64,000 nucleotides of DNA from Heterodera schachtii. Its lineage: Eukaryota; Nematoda; Chromadorea; Rhabditida; Heteroderidae. The stretch spans positions 468,652-532,651 of the forward strand of contig SIJG01000086.1 of NCBI GenBank assembly GCA_023374025.1. Direction: 5' to 3'. The translations under genes were made by a program, and so were the position numbers. The notes under the pieces are model-generated. The model did not search any database. It was not told where the DNA came from and saw only the letters and a list, made by a program, of their open reading frames with translations. Within the stretch, counting starts at the first letter, position 1. Each line of letters opens with the position of its first letter. This document shows, piece by piece, positions 57,996 through 64,000 of this stretch.

Positions 57996-60900
57996 TTTCA
58001 ATACTCAAAATAATTTGTTCAATTTGCCTGTAACAATTAACACATTTATTGTTAGAAAATTCAAATAAATATGGAATTTATAAAATAATTTAAACGCAAT
58101 ATTTCTATGACTGAAATAGGTATTGTTATTTTTTATTTGTAGTTTTATTGTTATTTGTATTTATGTTTTACATTGAATGTATTTTATTTGCATAAATTTA
58201 GCAGATTATTTATTCATTTCTATTTAATATCACTTTTATCAATTTTAATTTATGCAATTGTTAATGATTTTTGGGAAGTTTCGTAATCACATTAATTTTT
58301 CTTTTTACATCCCTCAAATCGGCTAACTCCCTAATAAAAGAAAATTTAATAATTTTCACTTTTTCATTTTGTCTATTAAATATTTGTACAATAATTTTAA
58401 AAGACTATTTTAGCCAATGAATTCTTTTATTTTTATTAAATATCTAACTAAAATTAATTTGTTTTCAGCTTCACTTTAGTTAACATTAAGTGAGGCATTG
58501 TATGATTTTTTAAATAATTTATTTGATAGCCCTAAGAATTCGTTGTTAAATTTAAAATTAAAAAAATGATTTTTTAAAAAAGTTATGGCTAAATTACAAA
58601 TCAAGCAATTGTGCAAGCTTTTGAGGATGCTTATTTATGGGTGGTAACCGTTATTTTAAATTGCTTTAGAAATTTTTGAATTTATTTTTATTTGTTGTAT
58701 TTCCCACTTCTTTCGGTTTATTAATATTTAGTTCAATTTATTTTAAATAATTTAAATGTTTTTAAATTATTTTTTTTTTTTTCACCTATTTTTCCATAAT
58801 CAGAATATTTATATTTCGGATCACAACAGAATATCAAAATTATTTTGGTACATTCACGGAACTTCACTGAAAATCAGAATTGTTCCGGTTTGCGCCGCCG
58901 GTTCAAAAAACAGTTAAACCGTTTGTGTTAGGTTTAAAGGCGGTTATTTATTAAAATTATAAATTAAATTGGTTTTCAATTCAATTCTACTTATATTTGA
59001 CTACATATGTTTTATTTTATTTTCAAATTTAATTCATTAAATATTTTCACTAAATTTGAATGTCACATGGACGCATAGTTAAAGTTATAATATGGCACAT
59101 TTACCACATATAATTACATGGCTAAAATAGAGAACAATCCGCACTTAATATTCGAAAACTATCATTTAATTTTGACTTTTAATGTAAAATATTTGGGTTT
59201 AAAATTTATTTTTTTATTTTTATTAATTATTGGTCTTTCAAGAAGCGATTTAGAGCTTCAATTCTTCATAATCTCAATCAATTTCATAAATAATATATAT
59301 ATATTGTTTAGATCTTAAATCTAAAAATAATAAATCGTATAATATCAAAGATTTTTTACCAATTATTATTTTGCTTTTGAATAAATTTTTAGGTATATTT
59401 AATTAATATTATTATAAAAAATTACCTAATTGTTCGAAAAATAAAGCATGATAAAAAATGTAATTATGCTCTCTTTTTGCAACAAAGGCATCATCAAATA
59501 TTAATTAATTTTATTTTTTATACAAATAGTTAAGATTTTTATTACCTAAATTATTGCTTTACTTAATTTGATTGCTATTTACCTAAAGTCTTGGATGGAA
59601 TTCTTTCTTACACATTTTGTGATTTTTTTCCGTTGTTTATTTGTTGAGCTGTATTTTTCTGGCGTTCCTTAAATTATAAATTTATATGAAAGCATTTAGA
59701 AACATTTAATAAATTAAAATTAACATACTCTATTTAATTTGAGTTTTTTAAGTATATGTTTTTTTGCCATTGTTGGGTTTTTTAATTTGTCTAAAAATTA
59801 TTTTAGTATTATAATTAAACTCAAATAAGATATCATTAATAATTTAATAGATTGTTATGAAAATAATTGTTAAATAAAATCCTTTTTATTATTTTAATTG
59901 CAGATTTTTAAATGAATATTAAAAAGAAAAATTATATGAAATGCATCCTAAAAAATGAAAATATGAAAAAAGAAACGATACTTTTACTAAAAATTTTCTC
60001 TAATTACTTCGATAAAAATATGAAACTATTAAAATTTGCGATATTTAAAAAACCAATATAAAAATCACTATTTTCCTTAACATATTATTCCATTGTTTTC
60101 AAATGTTTAAATTTTATTTTGTGTTCAATTCATTGAAATATTCTTGCGTTATTGGAGGTCTTTAAATTTTGCTTTATTTTTTAGATATGACTTATTTTTA
60201 AATATATTTTTTTCTTTTAACCATTCTTTGAATTCATAAAATTGTTTAAAGCTTAATTTTTTAAATAATTATATTTGTAGATAATATTTTGTTTGGCCAA
60301 GTTATTTTCAGCTCGATCATTATTCATGCGCTTGATGGACGTCTGCCAATTACGTCGTACGTGTTTTTCGAATTTGGACGAAGACATACGTTTTTCTTTT
60401 TTTAGGATGTGTATTATTTTTATTTATATATTTGTTGGTAAGCATTTTTTGATTGTTTAACATTTAAATTACATATCCGATTAAAAAGAATCTACCCTAT
60501 AATGCGGAAATAATATTAATTTCTTAATTTCCTATATTAAAAATAATTTTTTATATTTGTAGATAATAATTAATTAATTTTTATAAAATAGTTACTATTT
60601 GAAAATTTCTTACCTTGATAAATTTTTTAATTTATTTATTTCATATTTTATTAACCGTATTTTTTAAAATTCGATTGTTTAACTTTTTTAAATAATTTCT
60701 TGGTCAAAAGGGTAAGAACTTCGAATTCCACATTAATGCTCAGTTTTTCTTAATTTCATTATTTAAAACAGAATATATATTTATTTCTTGCTTTCTTTAC
60801 AATCTTCTTTCTATTTATGTTGTTATAAGATAGAAATAAATAGTTAATATTCCAAAAAAGTTTGGTTAAATATTAAAAATATTAAACTTTCTTGTATGTG

Positions 60901-61641
60901 CAATTAAATCAACTACAACATATTTGTGTTTTTTTTTACCTTTTTATTCTATTATTATTTTATAAATAATCAATTCTTGACTAATTCTTAAATAAATGAT
61001 ATAGGTAATCGAAAAGATTTTTTAATTTTTATTTGATAACTTTTAGATTTTATTTTTGCCTATTAGTTTAATGTATGGGAAATTATGCATGGCTTGTTTA
61101 TGTTTTTTTGTTTATATTTTTAAAAAAATTTTATAAAAAATTTATTTAAACAATCAAAATCAAAATACAAAACCATATCTAATTGTAAGATTTTTACAAT
61201 GTTCAAAGTAACCTTGGTAATTAGATAAATTTTTTATAATAAAATTATTGATATGAATTTACATATTAAATATTTGTTTCTTTTTATTCGGTTATATGTT
61301 TAATTCTTATTTATTTGATGCATGCAAAAAAATTTCATGATTATTTTCCTGTTTTAAAGTTTTATACTCTTGGCAGAGTCGTTCCCAGACTTCATTATTT
61401 TTTCCGTCTAATTTTAATTTTATAATTCTGAGTTCTATTATAATTTGTGCGATTTTGGTTGATTTTATGTATTTATGATTTATATAGAAAGCTTTTGTAA
61501 TAATATTTTAGTAAAACAGAAATTTTTATTATATAAATGAAATAATCTTTGCATTTATTTTCAATTTGATAAAATTTAAATTTTAATTGACTTTAATTAA
61601 AATTGTAAACCAACATTTATTTAATGTAAATAGTAAAAATG
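57996..61641. other. AT-rich, GC-richer word near 58870-58950
   Basis: 58870-58950 holds GTTCCGGTTTGCGCCGCCGG and TTAAACCGTTT words, which recall the terminal array at 63.4 kb. The rest is featureless. The frame at 59118-59318 is of chance type. Confidence 0.45.
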
Positions 61642-61731
61642 AGAATTATTCAGTGTTAAATTAATATTATATAACCAAAATAGAACGATAAAATGAAAAC
61701 CTTTGAAAAGGAAATTACAGCGCAATAAATT
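61642..61731. repeat. dispersed 90-bp repeat, copy 2
   Basis: Direct match to 20579-20668 with five mismatches. Confidence 0.8.
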
Positions 61732-63384
61732 CTAAACATTATTGTACATAATGAACAATAAAAAAATTAGAGAATTTTTTTTAAATTATTTATTCAAACC
61801 AAATCATATCTAATATAAATTTACAATTGTAATGTTTTAAAATAACAACCGGTCATGAATATATCTAAATATGATTTTCAATTATTAGTCAAACATTAAG
61901 CAACTCTTGAAAATTGTTAAGGAATAAAATTGTTATTTTTAATTTTTTAAACACAAAATGTTCTTTTTTATTTGTTTGTACTTTAATTTGACTGAAACTT
62001 AAATTAATTAGAATAGCTAATAATAAGAAGCTTGTTAGATACCAAATAATTAATGCTTTCGTATTCTTGAAATTTCAGTATATATATGCTCATTGGTTTT
62101 GTATGTTCTTTACTGGTAAATTGATTTTTATTTCACTTTTGCCTGAAAAATTTTGTTTATTAATGAGTTGCTTTTTTACTTTTAATATTATGTAAATATA
62201 TTTTTGTTGTATTAGTCAGATTAAAAAAATGATTTCGAGTTTTGGCGTATTTTATATGTAAATAAATCATTTCGGTTTATAAAATATATAACAAATTATA
62301 AAAATATATTTTTATTAACAATTATTTTTGAATTTAAAAGACTAGTATGTACCAAATGAATTATTATTTGCTATCCTGGATGAAACCGCATTCAAATTTT
62401 GTCAAATTGAGTCTTAATTATTTTTAATAATTTTGTTTAAAAAACAAATAAATGTGAAAAATATTTTGCAGAATTTTTATTTTGTCAATTATTCCTTTGG
62501 CATCCATTAATTACACAATAAATTACATTTTATAAAAATAAGTTTTAACATAAATCATTTTCTTTCCTTTATTAATTAATTATGTATATGTTTACTAATG
62601 GAAAGGAGAATATTTTTTATATAAATAATGCCCAAAAAAATTTTAATTATATATGAACTATGTGAAATAATTCATGTTAGTGGAATTTTAGATCAACATG
62701 GAGGAGTCAGTATACTTTCATGGTTAAATTTATAAGTAAAAGCTCTAGTTTTACAACATACAGTTAAATTATAAAAAATTAGATTACGATAAAAAATTTA
62801 TTTGCAATAATTAATTTAGAATATGTTTTTTTTTCTATTTTATTTATTTGAATTTTTAAAAAGTCCTTTGACATCCCCTGTCTGTGAATAATTAATGAAC
62901 AAACGTGATTATTGGTTAAGAGCTTTTCAATTGAAATTTTTAATAAATTATCTCTTCGTAAATATTATCTCTTAATGTTACCTTTTGAATTTTTTTAAAA
63001 GGACTCATTTAGTTGTAGCTTTTTATTTTAATTCTTGCGCGGTAGTGCATGCGTCATTTGATGTATTACATATTTAATTTTATAATATGATTGATTCTTC
63101 TATTAGACAATTATATTTGGGATCATGGATTTCGTATTTCATCGAGAAGAATTGCATATGCATTGTTGTTATTCAGTTTGGAAAATAATAATTATGTTTC
63201 GACATTTTAAAATTTGAGTCTTTGTTATTTTTTACTTTTAAATAAGAAATTTTGTTGTCTTGATCATCAATTTGTTTGATTATTAAGCAAATATTCTAAA
63301 TAACATTACAAAATACATTCAGTATATGAGCGGATATTTAATTTTTTTCTAAATATATAAATAATTTATTAAAAATCAAACAAA
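61732..63384. other. AT-rich, nothing recognised
   Basis: No supported feature. Confidence 0.5.
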
Positions 63385-64000
63385 TGTTTCCAGAATTTGA
63401 TTAATATTTTAAAACTGTTTCCATTTGACTTTTTCAGAATTTTGGTTAATGTTTTTAAACCGTTTCCATTAACTTTTTCCAGAATTTGATTAATATTTTT
63501 AAACGGTTTCCGAACCGTTTCTGTTTTAATCGTTCCAGAATTTTTTAAACCGTTAACGTTAAGTTTTTCCAGAATTTGGTTAACATTTTAAACCGTTTCC
63601 GTTTAACTGTTTCCAGAAATTCTTTAATATTTTAAAACTGTTTCCATTTGACTTTTTCAGAATTTTGGTTAATGTTTTTAAAACCGTTTCCATTTAACTT
63701 TTTCCAGAATTTAATTAATTTTTTGAAACGGTTTCCGAACCGTTTCCGTTTCTAGTTTCCAGAATTTTGGTTAATGTATTAAACCGTTTCCTTTTGAGTT
63801 TCCAGAATATTGTCAATATATTAACCGTTTCAATTTAACAGTTTCAAGTTTTTGGTTATATTTAAACGGTTTACGTTTAACTGTTTCCAGAATTTGATTA
63901 ATATTTTAAACGGTTTTCCGAACCGTTTCCGTTTAATGTTTCCAGAATTTTTAAACCGTTAACGTTAAGTTTTTCCAGAATTTGGTTAATATTTTAAACC
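63385..64000. repeat. ~45-bp tandem array with AACCGTTT motifs, continues past the window
   Basis: About 13 units begin CCAGAATTTGATTAAT and carry AAACCGTTTCC. Some units hold an inverted pair GGTTTCCGAACC or CCGTTAACG. A longer period of about 224 bp is visible, since the unit at 63404 recurs at 63628. Window position 1 starts with CCAAACCGTTTAA, a similar word that is not part of an array there. Confidence 0.88.

Noticed and set aside
1..64000. CRISPR arrays, rRNA, telomere repeats
   Set aside because: No repeat-spacer pattern, rRNA core or telomeric hexamer array was seen in reading the window.

Overview
The window is extremely AT-rich (about 80% A+T by eye, not counted) animal nuclear DNA. 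The eukaryotic signs are a gag fragment between LTR sequences, an LTR mini-element, spliceosomal-looking signals and large segmental duplications. There is no rRNA, no operon structure, no CRISPR and no long reading frame. A TATA box plus a TCAGTT initiator and an invertebrate-type Ty3/Gypsy gag fit an arthropod or another ecdysozoan, but I cannot name the species. At this composition about one codon in ten is a stop, so several dozen open frames of 60-100 codons are expected by chance. Almost all of the longer frames here look like that.

Layout. 1-4.2 kb: a ~90-bp tandem array with five GGCGC (E2F-like) sites lies directly upstream of a TATA/initiator promoter and a 55-codon minus-strand frame, followed by small exon candidates. 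4.2-17.5 kb: very AT-rich DNA with a few GC-richer, coding-like islands. 17.5-18.4 kb: a minus-strand LTR-retrotransposon remnant with a truncated gag carrying a nonsense codon. 23.99-24.59 kb: a complete, young LTR mini-element (TRIM) whose two LTRs each contain a tRNA-like gene. 25.8-28.4 kb: exon candidates with membrane segments, and a GC-rich hairpin element. 31.2-36.3 and 40.6-45.4 kb: a direct ~5-kb segmental duplication carrying a strong nested palindrome; copy A ends in a 15-bp minisatellite. 36.3-40.6 kb: the spacer, with a cluster of minus-strand exon candidates cut by the start of copy B. 52.4-54.2 and 56.8-58.0 kb: a second, more diverged duplication. 63.4 kb to the end: a ~45-bp tandem array that runs out of the window.

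No complete conventional gene is recognisable. What looks coding is a scatter of 30-190-bp islands with locally higher GC and splice signals, as expected for genes with tiny exons and very long introns. Each island is weak evidence alone and confidences are set accordingly. The best-supported objects are the TRIM, the gag remnant, the two tandem arrays, the minisatellite and the two duplications.
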